A DNA stretch of 64,000 bases from Streptomyces sp. V3I8 (GCF_030817535.1 NZ_JAUSZL010000002.1:4836001-4900000), one strand, 5' to 3'; counted from the stretch's first letter, positions 27,780-38,839 are shown. The notes: generated by a model not told the origin, from the letters alone. Numbers and translations are program-made.

Positions 27780-28208
27780 GTGCCTCGCCCATTGGGAGAA
27801 CTCGAAGACTCGGTCATGACGAGGGTGTGGAAGTGGAACCGCCCGGTGACCGTACGAGAAGTCCTGGAAGACCTCCGGCAGGAGCGGTCCATCGCCTACA
27901 CCACGGTGATGACCGTTTTGGACAATCTCCATCAGAAGGGCTGGGTGCGCCGTGAGGCGGAAGGCCGGGCCTATCGATATGAGGCGGTCTCCACACGTGC
28001 CGCCTACTCGGCCGCACTGATGAACGACGCCTGGTCCCAGAGCGACAACCCGGCCGCCGCTCTCGTCGCGTTCTTCGGCATGATGTCGCCACAACAGCGC
28101 GAAGCGCTGCGTGATGCCGTGCGTATCGTCCAAGGGCCGGAAACGCCCCCCGAGGAGAACACGGCGCGCGAGAACCCCGCCGCCGCGGAGGGCGTGACCG
28201 GGCGATAA
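27780..28208 (+). CDS. BlaI/MecI-family transcriptional repressor (orphan)
   Basis: 142 residues. Winged-helix N-terminal domain (LGELEDSVMTRVWKWNRPVTVREVLEDL, SIAYTTVMTVLDNLHQKGWVRREAEGRAYRYEAV) and a short helical dimerisation region. BlaI proteins repress beta-lactamase-type genes and are released by a BlaR-type membrane protease; none is encoded here, so this is an orphan. GTG start eight bases after TATTGT (27766–27771), so possibly leaderless. Its stop lies just before the acetyltransferase start. Confidence 0.9.
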   Translation: MPRPLGELEDSVMTRVWKWNRPVTVREVLEDLRQERSIAYTTVMTVLDNLHQKGWVRREAEGRAYRYEAVSTRAAYSAALMNDAWSQSDNPAAALVAFFGMMSPQQREALRDAVRIVQGPETPPEENTARENPAAAEGVTGR

Positions 28209-28217
28209 CGTCCCCAC

Positions 28218-28757
28218 ATGCCAGCAGAGCAGCCCGAAGTCAGCACTAATGCCCTCACCGTCCGCCGGGCCAGGACCAGCGATGTCCCGGCGGTTCGCCG
28301 CCTCCTCGACTCCTACGTCCGCGGTCGCATCCTGCTCGACAAAGCGACGGTGACGCTTTACGAGGACATCCAGGAGTTCTGGGTGGCGGAACACGGCACC
28401 GGGGCGAGTTCGGAGGTCGTGGGCTGCGGCGCTCTGCACGTCATGTGGGAAGACCTCGCGGAAGTCCGCACCCTCGCGGTCGATCCCGCTCTGAAGGGCG
28501 CCGGTGTGGGTCACCGGCTGCTGGGGAAGTTGCTGGAGACCGCACGGTGGCTCGGTGTTCGCCGGGTATTCTGCCTGACCTTCGAAGTGGACTTCTTCGC
28601 GAAGCACGGTTTCGTGGAGATCGGTGAGACGCCTGTGGACACCGATGTCCACGCCGAGCTGTTGCGTTCCTATGACGAGGGCGTGGCCGAGTTCCTGGGG
28701 CTCGAACGAGTGAAACCGAACACCTTGGGCAACAGCCGGATGCTTCTGCATCTGTGA
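28218..28757 (+). CDS. GNAT acetyltransferase, short ArgA-like (amino-acid N-acetyltransferase)
   Basis: 179 residues. GNAT fold with acetyl-CoA loop LAVDPALKGAGVGHRLLGKLLETA and the flanking segments VGCGALHVMWEDLAEVRTL and CLTFEVDFFAKHGFVEI. The set resembles the short actinobacterial ArgA (mycobacterial Rv2747 type) that acetylates L-glutamate for arginine synthesis. ATG at 28218 lies six bases after TAACGT, which overlaps the BlaI-family stop codon, so it may have its own leaderless transcript or be coupled. Confidence 0.82.
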   Translation: MPAEQPEVSTNALTVRRARTSDVPAVRRLLDSYVRGRILLDKATVTLYEDIQEFWVAEHGTGASSEVVGCGALHVMWEDLAEVRTLAVDPALKGAGVGHRLLGKLLETARWLGVRRVFCLTFEVDFFAKHGFVEIGETPVDTDVHAELLRSYDEGVAEFLGLERVKPNTLGNSRMLLHL

Positions 28758-28857
28758 TCGCCCGCGGGTAATACTCCGGACATACCTCCGGCACCGGTCC
28801 GCCACGCCTTGCCGCCCCTGCCCGGTGTCCCTATGTCCGAAACGCGCACGTTTCCGG

Positions 28858-28960
28858 TCTTCCCGGGGACCATCGGTCTCTCCCAGGGGTTTGTGTTTTT
28901 CCATCAAAAGCGGTTTGCTTTCCGACGTACTGCAGTAGTGCATATAACAGGGGACACGAA
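28858..28960 (+). promoter_or_regulatory. AT-rich lsr2 promoter region
   Basis: The 259-bp gap 28758–29016 contains the most AT-rich stretch in this part of the window (TTTGTGTTTTTCCATCAAAA and beyond), a perfect palindrome TACTGCAGTA (28928–28937) and a -10-like TATAAC (28943–28948) preceded by TG. Lsr2 binds AT-rich DNA, so autoregulation is plausible. Confidence 0.5.
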
Positions 28961-29016
28961 ACTGCGGCAGCCGCCGTGGACCCTCGGCCCTGAAGATATC
29001 GATGAAAGGAAAACCG

Positions 29017-29352
29017 GTGGCACAGAAGGTTCAGGTCCTTCTTGTCGATGACCTCGACGGCGGCGAGGCGGACGAGACCGTGACGTTCGCGTTGGACGGC
29101 AAGACGTACGAGATCGACCTCACGACTGCCAATGCGGACAAGCTCCGTGGACTTCTCGACCCCTACGTCAAGGGCGGTCGTCGTACCGGAGGCCGCGCTT
29201 CGGGCGGGCGTGGAAAGGCGCGCGCCGCTTCGGGCGGCAGCCAGGACACCGCGCAGATCCGTGCCTGGGCGAAGGAGAACGGTTACGAGGTCAATGACCG
29301 TGGCCGCGTCCCGGCGTCCATCCGTGAGGCCTACGAGAAGGCCAACGGCTGA
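29017..29352 (+). CDS. lsr2: Lsr2 nucleoid-associated silencing protein
   Basis: H-NS-like protein that coats AT-rich DNA and silences acquired and secondary-metabolite genes. 111 residues: N-terminal dimerisation domain (MAQKVQVLLVDDLDGG, VTFALDGKTYEIDL), a Gly/Arg linker, and the C-terminal DNA-binding domain (IRAWAKENGYEVNDRGRVPASIREAY) with the minor-groove RGR motif. GTG at 29017 follows AAAGGA; the ATG at 29002 would add five residues not found in the family. Overlaps the convergent next gene by 22 bp. Confidence 0.96.
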   Translation: MAQKVQVLLVDDLDGGEADETVTFALDGKTYEIDLTTANADKLRGLLDPYVKGGRRTGGRASGGRGKARAASGGSQDTAQIRAWAKENGYEVNDRGRVPASIREAYEKANG

Positions 29353-29975
29353 GCGCAGCGCCGCAGTCGGATGCGGTGGCACCCCGTGGCCACCGTCTCC
29401 ACGAGCCGTACGAGATCGGGGGCGCCCCCACCGCCCCCGCCCAGCCCCGACAGCGTCGGCAGCGACGGCTCCACCTCGCAGCCCGGCTCAGGGGGCCGCA
29501 GCCACACGGCGGCCCCCTGCGAGCCGGCGGCGGGATCCGCACGGCCCCCTGCCCCGCCCCGGCTCCCCATTCCGCCCCGGCCTCCCGCCCCACTGCGGCC
29601 CGCGCGGACCGGGACCGGCGGCAGCGGCGCCTCGACGCGTCCGCCCGAACCGGTCGCCACCAGGTCCAGCGGCAGGGAGCCCCACTCCAGCCAGTCCAGC
29701 AGCCCGGGCAGCTCCTCGGCGCTGCCCGCCGCGACGAACAGCCGCATCCGGTCCGCCCGCACGGCCACCGGAGAGTACGGCCCCAGGTGCCGCAGCGCCG
29801 CGAAGCCCGCCTCCGCCGGCACCTCGAGGACGTCGAACCTCAGCCCCGTCGGCAGTTGCACCGGCGGACCGGGCACCGTCGTCCAGCCCAGTTCGTTCTC
29901 GTACCAGTGCCGCACCGGGTCGTCCGGGCGGCGCGCGCCGGACGGACGGCGGGGAGGAGGGACCGTGGGCACCAT
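29331..29975 (-). CDS. SCO3374-family protein, unknown function
   Basis: 214 residues. The N-terminal part (VRHWYENELGWTTVPGPP, LPTGLRFDVLEVPAEAGFAALR, RLFVAAGSAEELPGLLDWLEWG) resembles the bifunctional primase/polymerase-like N-terminal fold used as a regulatory module in streptomycetes. A Gly/Arg/Pro-rich insert separates it from a C-terminal LVRLVETVATGCHRIR segment. It converges on lsr2, the arrangement seen in S. coelicolor. ATG at 29975 has no clear ribosome site, so the start is tentative. Confidence 0.75.
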   Translation of the reverse strand: MVPTVPPPRRPSGARRPDDPVRHWYENELGWTTVPGPPVQLPTGLRFDVLEVPAEAGFAALRHLGPYSPVAVRADRMRLFVAAGSAEELPGLLDWLEWGSLPLDLVATGSGGRVEAPLPPVPVRAGRSGAGGRGGMGSRGGAGGRADPAAGSQGAAVWLRPPEPGCEVEPSLPTLSGLGGGGGGAPDLVRLVETVATGCHRIRLRRCAQPLAFS

Positions 29976-30080
29976 GCAGGGCCAACCGCCGAAGGGGCGT
30001 CCGGGTTACGCTGGGTGGTCCTCCGTGTGCGAAGGGTGGCGCCCGCGAGGGCGTTCCCGGGGGTCCGCCGACGCAAGGGT

Positions 30081-30094
30081 GTTCGCCCGTAGCG
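30081..30094 (+). promoter_or_regulatory. ClgR box 1 upstream of clpC
   Basis: GTTCGC-CCGTA-GCG matches the ClgR operator consensus GTTCGC-N5-GCG exactly. ClgR activates clp and lon genes in Streptomyces. It lies 322 bp before the clpC ATG. Confidence 0.75.
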
Positions 30095-30186
30095 GAGGGA
30101 ACCGGTGTGCTCGGCATGGAGTGTCAGTGCGTACGGGTAAGACATCCCTAGTGGGAGGGGCGACACGCACGGCCGGGGCGTCTCAC

Positions 30187-30200
30187 GTTCGCCATCGGCG
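30187..30200 (+). promoter_or_regulatory. ClgR box 2 upstream of clpC
   Basis: A second exact GTTCGC-CATCG-GCG, 106 bp after the first. A TATCTG hexamer 15 bp downstream (30216–30221) could be the -10 of the activated promoter. The rest of the 440-bp leader (29976–30415) has no gene. Confidence 0.75.
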
Positions 30201-30415
30201 TACTGATGGTGAGGGTATCTGCCTGGCCTGCGGGAACATCGCCCAGCACCATCGGGTTGGAACGGATGTCGGCGTTCGGGGTCAGGAGGCAGTGCTGGTT
30301 CTCGGTCCGGTGTCGGCAGATGGAATGAGCGGTCCCCGCTTGCGGGACTAAGCTGCGGAAGGACAGGGAGGGGAGCGTCCCCTTACTGCCTGACCGCTCT
30401 GAGGAGCGATTAACG

Positions 30416-32944
<2,529 letters not shown>

Positions 32945-32984
32945 CCCCCGGGTCCGCCTGAGCACGACCGCTCACCGAGCGGCT

Positions 32985-33018
32985 GATGGGGCCGGTGCCT
33001 TCGGGCACCGGCCCCATC
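32985..33018 (+). terminator. clpC terminator with TTCG tetraloop
   Basis: Perfect 15-bp stem (GATGGGGCCGGTGCC) capped by TTCG, 40 bp after the clpC stop. Very strong. Confidence 0.9.
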
Positions 33019-33049
33019 GGCGTGCCGGGGTGCCCCGGCGCCGGGACAC

Positions 33050-33104
33050 CCCGTCCGTCCGTTCGTTCATCCGTCTGTCTGTCTGTCTGTCCGTCTGTCT
33101 GTCA
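33050..33104. repeat. Tetranucleotide microsatellite (GTCT/GTCC)n
   Basis: About 13 imperfect 4-bp units of GTCC, GTTC and GTCT, ending at the stop codon of the HAD phosphatase gene. Slippage here could change the 3' end of that gene. Confidence 0.8.
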
Positions 33105-33743
33105 GGACAGCTGTCCGTCGTAGTCCGGCAGCTTGTACGTCTTCTCGGCGTGTCCGCCCGACAGGTCGGTGGCGCTGTTGCCGATGTTCGCGATGACCGT
33201 GTAGCCCTTGGCCTCGACGGCCACGCGCTGCGCCGTCTTGTACTCGGCCACGTCCCGGAAGAGGTCGAGGAAGGTGCGTACGTACAGGCCGGAGACCCGG
33301 TAGCCGGCGTGCTCCAGGTTGTACTGCGTCACCGATCTGATGATGTCCGGGCGGGCGGTGACGAAGAACAGGGCGACGCCGTGGTCCTGCGCGTACCGCG
33401 CCACGTCGAGGACGGGCGCGTTGGCCGGCGAGGGGTAGCTGAAGCCGAAGTCGGTCTCCAGTGCGGTGTTGTCGATGTCGAGGACGATGGCCTGCTTCTC
33501 GCCCGCGGGCGCGCCGGCGATACGTTCCTTCAGGTAGGGCAGGGCCTCCGCCATGACGGCCCGGCAGTCCCTCTGCCAGGTGTCGTGGTCGACGTCGGCC
33601 GTGGCGGCGGCCGTCGTGGCGGCCGACGCGGTGGTGGCCGCGGCCGGGGTCGCGGCGGCGGTGGCCGGGATCGTCAGGGCCACGGTGGCGGCCGTGGCGG
33701 CGACGGTCACGCCGATGAGGCGCTGCAGGCTGCTTCCGGTCAT
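33102..33743 (-). CDS. Secreted HAD-superfamily acid phosphatase (class B-like)
   Basis: 213 residues. An N-terminal signal peptide (RLIGVTVAATAATVALTIPATAAA) is followed by an Ala/Thr-rich linker and a HAD IIIB-type domain. Motif I is IVLDIDNTALE (two Asp), motif II Thr is in LFFVTARPD, and the C-terminal ANIGNSATDLSGG carries the last acidic site. Likely hydrolyses phosphomonoesters outside the membrane; the substrate is unknown. ATG at 33743 has GAGGAA about ten bases upstream. Downstream of the NACHT gene on the same strand but separated by 154 bp, so probably independent. Confidence 0.88.
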   Translation of the reverse strand: MTGSSLQRLIGVTVAATAATVALTIPATAAATPAAATTASAATTAAATADVDHDTWQRDCRAVMAEALPYLKERIAGAPAGEKQAIVLDIDNTALETDFGFSYPSPANAPVLDVARYAQDHGVALFFVTARPDIIRSVTQYNLEHAGYRVSGLYVRTFLDLFRDVAEYKTAQRVAVEAKGYTVIANIGNSATDLSGGHAEKTYKLPDYDGQLS

Positions 33744-33834
33744 GGGTGGGGGGTTCCTCTCGCGTCGGAGCGCTGCGGGACACGGGTCGTGGAGCATGCT
33801 CGCGGGCGTGGGGGGCCAGTGGGGGACAATGAGA

Positions 33835-33848
33835 TTACCGGCCGGTAA
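33835..33848. promoter_or_regulatory. 14-bp palindrome TTACCGGCCGGTAA
   Basis: Perfect palindrome 92 bp upstream of the HAD phosphatase start, in the 154-bp gap after the NACHT gene. Suits a TetR-type dimer; the cognate regulator is unknown. Confidence 0.5.
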
Positions 33849-33897
33849 CTGTAGGGCGGTCGGCCGGTGTTGGGCCAGCCCCGTGCGGACACGGAGT

Positions 33898-36800
33898 TCA
33901 GAGAACGGTGTACGTCTTCGTGACGGTGTGCATGTCCGGGAAGAGCCGCCGGGTGTGTACGGGCACCTCCGCCGCCTCCGGGGCGAGGACGAACACGACG
34001 GAGCGCAGCCCGGGAAACAGGGCCGGAACCGCCGAGAGGTCTTCGGCTCCGGTGAACTTGTTGAGCCGCAGCCGCCTGATGCCGGGCAGGACGGGGCCTT
34101 CGCTCCAGGGGAGGGTGGCCCACTTGACGCCCAGTTCCTCGAGTCCGGGAAGCCGCGCGACCTCTTCGTAGTCCTCGGGCGTGAGTGGTTCGAAGAGGGT
34201 CCCCAGGGTCAGCCTTTTCAACGAGTCCAGCTGCCGCAGGCCGCGCAGTCCGGTGAACCGGAGGGCGTTCTTGCTGAAACGCAGCGAGGTGAAGGGAACG
34301 CGGGGGAGCGCGGCATCGAGGGATTCGGCCCGCAGCGGTACGCCGGTGTCGAGTTCGCGCAAGGTGGCCGAGGCCGAGAGCGGTGTCAGCGCGTCCGGTT
34401 TCTCCAGACCCGGCATGTAGTCCAGCGACAGCTGTTCCAGCGGCAGTCCGGCCAGCGGGGTGAGGTCGTCGACGTGCACGCTGCGGCTGATGGCCAGGCG
34501 CCGGAGCCGGTGCAGGGGTGCGAGGGCGGCCAGGTCGCGCAGCCGGCCGTTGTCCCGGACGACGAGCAGACGCGTCGTGTCCGCCGCGGGGCCGGCCGTC
34601 AGTTCCGCCGGTTCGATGTCCCCGATGAGGTGGAGGTTGCGGCGGCCGCCGAGGGCACGCAGGGCGCGCAGGTGCTCCGCCGAGTGCGCCGTGAAGTACA
34701 GGTCGTCCTGCGGCAGGTGGGCGATGACGTCCGCCGCGTACCGCTCGGCGTCGAAGCGGTGCCAGGCCCAGGTGAGCTGCGAGCGGACCGACAGGGACGG
34801 GTGGGTGCGGAAGCGGGCCAGGACCGGGACGGCCGCGTCGGTGCCGATGAGCGACGCGGTGACGACGACCGCCCTGGCCTCCGCCTCCGACAGACCCCCG
34901 GGGCCCGGCAGGAGTTCCAGGGCCAGCGGGCCCACCGAGGCCAGCTCGCGGGCCTCCTCGGCGGTGCGGGGCGGGATGAGCGTGGCCGCCTGCTCCTCCA
35001 CGGCGGCCCTGACCCGCGGGTCGAGTTCCGTGGCGTGTTCGAGGCAGGCCAGCGCGAGGAGCCGGATGCGGGTGCCGCCGGCCGGTCCGGCCCGGTCGGC
35101 GGCGGCCAGCAACTGGACGAGGAGGTCCGCCCGTTCGCGGGGCCGGGCGTGGGCGACGGCCATCCGGATCACGTCCGACCACTGCTGGTCGGCGGCGTTC
35201 CGGACCAGGAGCCCGAAGTCGCCGTCCTCCACCGCCGCCTTCGCGCCCAGGTAGTCCTGGAAGGTGCGGTGGACGAACTCGACCGTCCCGGGCGAGGGCT
35301 CGCGGAGCAGTCCGCTGCGTACGAGGAGGTGGCGGTGGATCGTGGGCGCGTCGCCCTGGCTCGCGACGGCGGGCAGGGCGGGCAGGGCGTCCGCGATCAG
35401 GCGCTCGGCCCGTTCACGGTCCATCTCCAGCCGGTTGTTGCGCACCAGCCAGTAGGCCAGCCGTTGCAGGAGCTGGATCTGCGGCAGCTCGGTGAGCCGG
35501 ACGCCGTCGTGCGGGAGCATGTCCCGCTCCTGGTCGCGGCGCGCGAGGAGCATGGAGAGCGCGGCGTCGTACAACTCCTGCCGTCCGTGCGGCAGATAGC
35601 CGCGCCGGTCCCGGTGCAGGGCGCAGATCAGACCGCACATCAGGGGGTTGGTGGCGAGGCGGCCGAGGTCCGGGGTGGTGGCGACGGCGTCGAGCAGCGA
35701 GGTCTCGTACGCGGTCAGCCGCTCGGTGTCGGGCGCGTCGACGCGGGCCGCCGTGTGCCAGCGCCGGATGAACGCCGTGATGTCGTCGCGGCTCATCGGC
35801 GCGAGCGCCAGCTCCGTGAAGCCGTCCGCGGCGAGCCAGTTCTCCCGCACGGCGGAGGGGCGCGAGGTGACCAGCCACTGGTTGCCCGGGTAGGCGTCGA
35901 GCAGGTCGCGCAGCCAGCGCCGGGTGCGCTCGCGGTCGGGTTCCGGTACCTCGTCGACGCCGTCGACCAGCAGCAGTGCGCGGCCCGCCGCCAGGACCCG
36001 GTCGGGCCAGCCGTCCGGGGCCGCGCCGTGGAAGGGCACGCGGGCGGCGGCGAGGAAGTCGGCGGGCGCGGGCAGCCCGCCGGGACGGCGTACGAGGGTG
36101 CGCAGCGGCAGGACGAAGGGGATCCGGTCGCCGCGCCCGCCCCGCGCCGCCGTCACCGCGAGCCACTGCACCAGCGTCGTCTTGCCCGAACCGGCCACGC
36201 CCTTCAGCAGCACCAGGTCCTGTTCGGACAGGGCCTCCTCGGCGGACAACGGGAGAACGGGGGAGCCGGCCGCCTCGCCGTCCTCGTCGCCCGTGGCGGG
36301 GCGCAGGGCCTGGAGGGTGAGGTAGGCGGCGTCCAGCGGCCAGCGGTCGGGGGAGTCCACCAGATCGATGCCGTAGATGGTCAGCTTGCTGTGCTTCGTC
36401 GCCGTGTAGGCGAGGAAGCGCCGCTCGAACGCCGGGTCGCCCCCGCCGGGCCTCGGCGTGCGAGCGATCAGCTCGTCGACCTTCGCGATCAGTTCGGCCT
36501 GCCGGCGGGTCTGCTCGACCAGTGTCCTGGCCACGAACGTCGAGCGCTGGGTGAAGAAGTGCAGGATGTGCAGACAGGCCGTGTCGAGCAGCCGCTCGTA
36601 GAGCAGCGTCGCGTCGAGACCGAGCCGGCGGCCGGGGTCCCCGGCGGTGCGGCGCAGGTGGAGGGCGAGGCCCGGGTGACCGAGCGCCACGGCCTGCGCG
36701 TCCGTCATGGTGAGGTCGCCGAGGGCGTGCAGGGTGTCGGCCAGGGCGTGCGCGACGGGCTGTTCCTGGTCGGCGGGCACGGGGCGTTCGGCGGCCTCCC

Positions 36801-37008
36801 CGACCGCCCGCGCGACCAGTTCGGTGGCGAGCCCGGTCAGGTCCTTCGCGCTCAGCGTGCGCTGTTCGCCCCTGAAGGAGACGCGCGACGAGATGCGTAC
36901 GGGCCGGTCGAGCAGGCCCGCGCCCGGCCCCTCCGTCACGAAGAGCTTCCTGATGAGCGGTGCGGCCACGCCGGACGCCAGCCGTATGCCCACGGTCGCC
37001 GGTTCCAT
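33898..37008 (-). CDS. NACHT NTPase with C-terminal leucine-rich repeats (NLR-like)
   Basis: 1,036 residues, cytosolic. About 1–250: helical N-terminal domain with no recognised enzyme motif. NACHT core: Walker A GVAGSGKT (270–277), Walker B LLLVDGVDE (345–353) with the double acidic/small pattern of NACHT, sensor WLVTSRPS (378–385), then winged-helix/helical regions (ELYDAALSMLLARRDQERD, VEFVHRTFQDYLGAKA). About 650–790: alpha-helical repeats; about 790–1010: leucine-rich repeats (LRRLAISRSVHVDDLTPL, LEQLSLDYMPGLEK, FTSLRFSKNALRFTGL). This is the layout of STAND/NLR sensors, which include bacterial anti-phage bNACHT proteins. No dedicated effector is seen. GGGGGAC precedes the ATG; a carboxylesterase diverges 175 bp away. 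Confidence 0.92.
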   Translation of the reverse strand: MEPATVGIRLASGVAAPLIRKLFVTEGPGAGLLDRPVRISSRVSFRGEQRTLSAKDLTGLATELVARAVGEAAERPVPADQEQPVAHALADTLHALGDLTMTDAQAVALGHPGLALHLRRTAGDPGRRLGLDATLLYERLLDTACLHILHFFTQRSTFVARTLVEQTRRQAELIAKVDELIARTPRPGGGDPAFERRFLAYTATKHSKLTIYGIDLVDSPDRWPLDAAYLTLQALRPATGDEDGEAAGSPVLPLSAEEALSEQDLVLLKGVAGSGKTTLVQWLAVTAARGGRGDRIPFVLPLRTLVRRPGGLPAPADFLAAARVPFHGAAPDGWPDRVLAAGRALLLVDGVDEVPEPDRERTRRWLRDLLDAYPGNQWLVTSRPSAVRENWLAADGFTELALAPMSRDDITAFIRRWHTAARVDAPDTERLTAYETSLLDAVATTPDLGRLATNPLMCGLICALHRDRRGYLPHGRQELYDAALSMLLARRDQERDMLPHDGVRLTELPQIQLLQRLAYWLVRNNRLEMDRERAERLIADALPALPAVASQGDAPTIHRHLLVRSGLLREPSPGTVEFVHRTFQDYLGAKAAVEDGDFGLLVRNAADQQWSDVIRMAVAHARPRERADLLVQLLAAADRAGPAGGTRIRLLALACLEHATELDPRVRAAVEEQAATLIPPRTAEEARELASVGPLALELLPGPGGLSEAEARAVVVTASLIGTDAAVPVLARFRTHPSLSVRSQLTWAWHRFDAERYAADVIAHLPQDDLYFTAHSAEHLRALRALGGRRNLHLIGDIEPAELTAGPAADTTRLLVVRDNGRLRDLAALAPLHRLRRLAISRSVHVDDLTPLAGLPLEQLSLDYMPGLEKPDALTPLSASATLRELDTGVPLRAESLDAALPRVPFTSLRFSKNALRFTGLRGLRQLDSLKRLTLGTLFEPLTPEDYEEVARLPGLEELGVKWATLPWSEGPVLPGIRRLRLNKFTGAEDLSAVPALFPGLRSVVFVLAPEAAEVPVHTRRLFPDMHTVTKTYTVL

Positions 37009-37183
37009 GGCTGTCCCCCGAGGTCATGGTGGGTGGTCGGCCAGCCTATCGCCGGGACGCGTGGGGTTCGGCACGTCCGGAGTTCGGCACGCCTGGGGTT
37101 CGGGCGCGACAAATGCGGTGGCCGTACGGCCCGTCGCGGCGGGAGGATCCGTACTGTCCGAACTGTCCACGGAGGGAGCGGCC

Positions 37184-38839
37184 ATGGAGGCCGACGCACC
37201 CGAAGTCCGTACCGCAGCAGGTGTGTTGAGGGGCACGACAGAAGGAACGGGCGGGGCCGGAAAGACGGGCGGGGCCGGGACCGGGAAGGGGGGCGCGGCG
37301 GTGTTCCGGGGGATCCCTTTCGCGGCCCCGCCCGTCGGCCCGCTCCGGTTCGGGGCGCCGCGGCCCGCGCAGGGCTGGGACGGCGTACGGGAGGCGACCG
37401 CGTTCGGGACCCCGCCCCCGCAGTCCGCGGCGTTCGGCATGGACACGCTGGCACCCCCGGACGCCGACGACGGCGACTGGCTGACGCTCAACGTCTGGAC
37501 GCCCGACCCCGGTCCCGGCGCCGGGCTGCCGGTGATGGTGTGGCTGCACGGCGGGGCGTACGTCATCGGGATGTCGAACCTGCCCGAGTACGACGGCGGA
37601 CGGCTGGCGCGGGAGGGCGGGGTCGTCCTGGTGACGCTCAACTACCGCCTCGGTATCGAGGGGTTCGGGCACATCGAGGGCGCGCCCGCCAACCGGGGGC
37701 TGCTCGACCAGGTGGCCGCGCTGGAGTGGGTGCGGGACAACGTCCGCGCCTTCGGCGGCGACCCGGACCGCGTCACGGTCTTCGGCGAGTCGGCGGGCGC
37801 CGGCTCGCTCGCCGCGCTGCTGTCGATGCCGCGCGCGGCCGGCCTCTTCCGCCGGGCCGTCGTGCAGAGCATGCCCGGTCCGTTCCTCTCGGCCGCGCTC
37901 GCCGCGGACATCGCGGGGGAGCTCGCGGCGGAGCTGGGACTGCGGCCGACCGTGGCGGACCTGGGTACGGTGGCGCCGGGGCTGCTGCCCGCGGCGGCGG
38001 ACGCGCTCGGGGCGCGGATGGGGCACCACGCGCGACGCTGGGGGGTGCTGGCGCACACGGCGATCCCGCTGGCGCCCGTGGTGGACGGGGACGTGCTGCC
38101 CCGCGCGCCCTGGGAGGCGCTCGCCGCCGGGGCGGCGCGGGACATCGAGCTGATGGCCGGCCACACGCGGGACGAGTACCGGCTCTTCATGGCGTTCGAC
38201 GGAACGCTCGGTGAGGAGCCGGCGGAGGGCCGCGTGACGGCGGCGCTGCGGACGTTCTCCCCCGGTGGCTCCGGTGGCTCCGGTGGCTCCGGTGGCTCCG
38301 GTGGCCTCGGCGGTGGGGGCGGGGACGGCGACGAGGCGTACCGGAAAGCCTTCCCGGGGCTCGGTCCGGCGGGGCTGTACGAGCTGGTCCACTCCGACTG
38401 GCTCTTCCGGATGCCGTCGCTGCACCTGGCCGAGGCCCAGGTCGTGGGCGGCGGCCGGGCCCATGTCTACGAGCTGGTCTGGGAGGCGCCGGGCATGGGC
38501 GGGCTGCTCGGGGCCTGCCACGGGCTCGATGTGCCGCTGGTCTTCGGGAACCTCGGCGGCGGGCTGCCTTCGCTGCTGTTCGGGGAGGCGCCGCCCGCCG
38601 GGGCGGAGGAGTTGTCGGAGCAGTTCCGGGCCGCGTGGACGGGGTTCGCGGCGGGGGAGGGGCCCGGGTGGCCCGCGTACGACCCCGACCGGCGACAGGT
38701 GCGGCTCTTCGACGTGCGGCCGACCGTGACCGCGTATCCGGAGGAGGTGTCACGGTCGCTCTGGCAGGGGCACGTCTTCGGGGCGCTGCCGCTGATCGGG
38801 CGGGAGAGGGCCGGCGAGGACGGTGGCGAGAGCCTGTAG
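37184..38839 (+). CDS. Type-B carboxylesterase/lipase
   Basis: 551 residues, alpha/beta-hydrolase. Oxyanion region VWLHGGAYVIG, nucleophile elbow VFGESAGAGS, C-terminal His in GACHGLDVPLVFG; N-terminal GIPFAAPPVGPLRF and NVWTP are family landmarks. No signal peptide, so cytosolic. A Gly/Gly/Ser linker of about 14 residues interrupts the domain before the last third. ATG at 37184 has GGAGGGAG upstream. Divergent from the NACHT gene. In the 175-bp gap (37009–37183), TTCGGCACG and ACTGTCC each occur twice. Confidence 0.9.
   Translation: MEADAPEVRTAAGVLRGTTEGTGGAGKTGGAGTGKGGAAVFRGIPFAAPPVGPLRFGAPRPAQGWDGVREATAFGTPPPQSAAFGMDTLAPPDADDGDWLTLNVWTPDPGPGAGLPVMVWLHGGAYVIGMSNLPEYDGGRLAREGGVVLVTLNYRLGIEGFGHIEGAPANRGLLDQVAALEWVRDNVRAFGGDPDRVTVFGESAGAGSLAALLSMPRAAGLFRRAVVQSMPGPFLSAALAADIAGELAAELGLRPTVADLGTVAPGLLPAAADALGARMGHHARRWGVLAHTAIPLAPVVDGDVLPRAPWEALAAGAARDIELMAGHTRDEYRLFMAFDGTLGEEPAEGRVTAALRTFSPGGSGGSGGSGGSGGLGGGGGDGDEAYRKAFPGLGPAGLYELVHSDWLFRMPSLHLAEAQVVGGGRAHVYELVWEAPGMGGLLGACHGLDVPLVFGNLGGGLPSLLFGEAPPAGAEELSEQFRAAWTGFAAGEGPGWPAYDPDRRQVRLFDVRPTVTAYPEEVSRSLWQGHVFGALPLIGRERAGEDGGESL
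38264..38304 (+). repeat. 9-bp repeat encoding GGS linker
   Basis: Four to five copies of GGTGGCTCC encode a flexible Gly-Gly-Ser linker inside the carboxylesterase. Confidence 0.85.

Noticed and set aside
33553..38214. 1,553-codon plus-strand open frame across the HAD, NACHT and carboxylesterase region
   Set aside because: Antisense to well-supported genes with clear catalytic motifs; no domain of its own.
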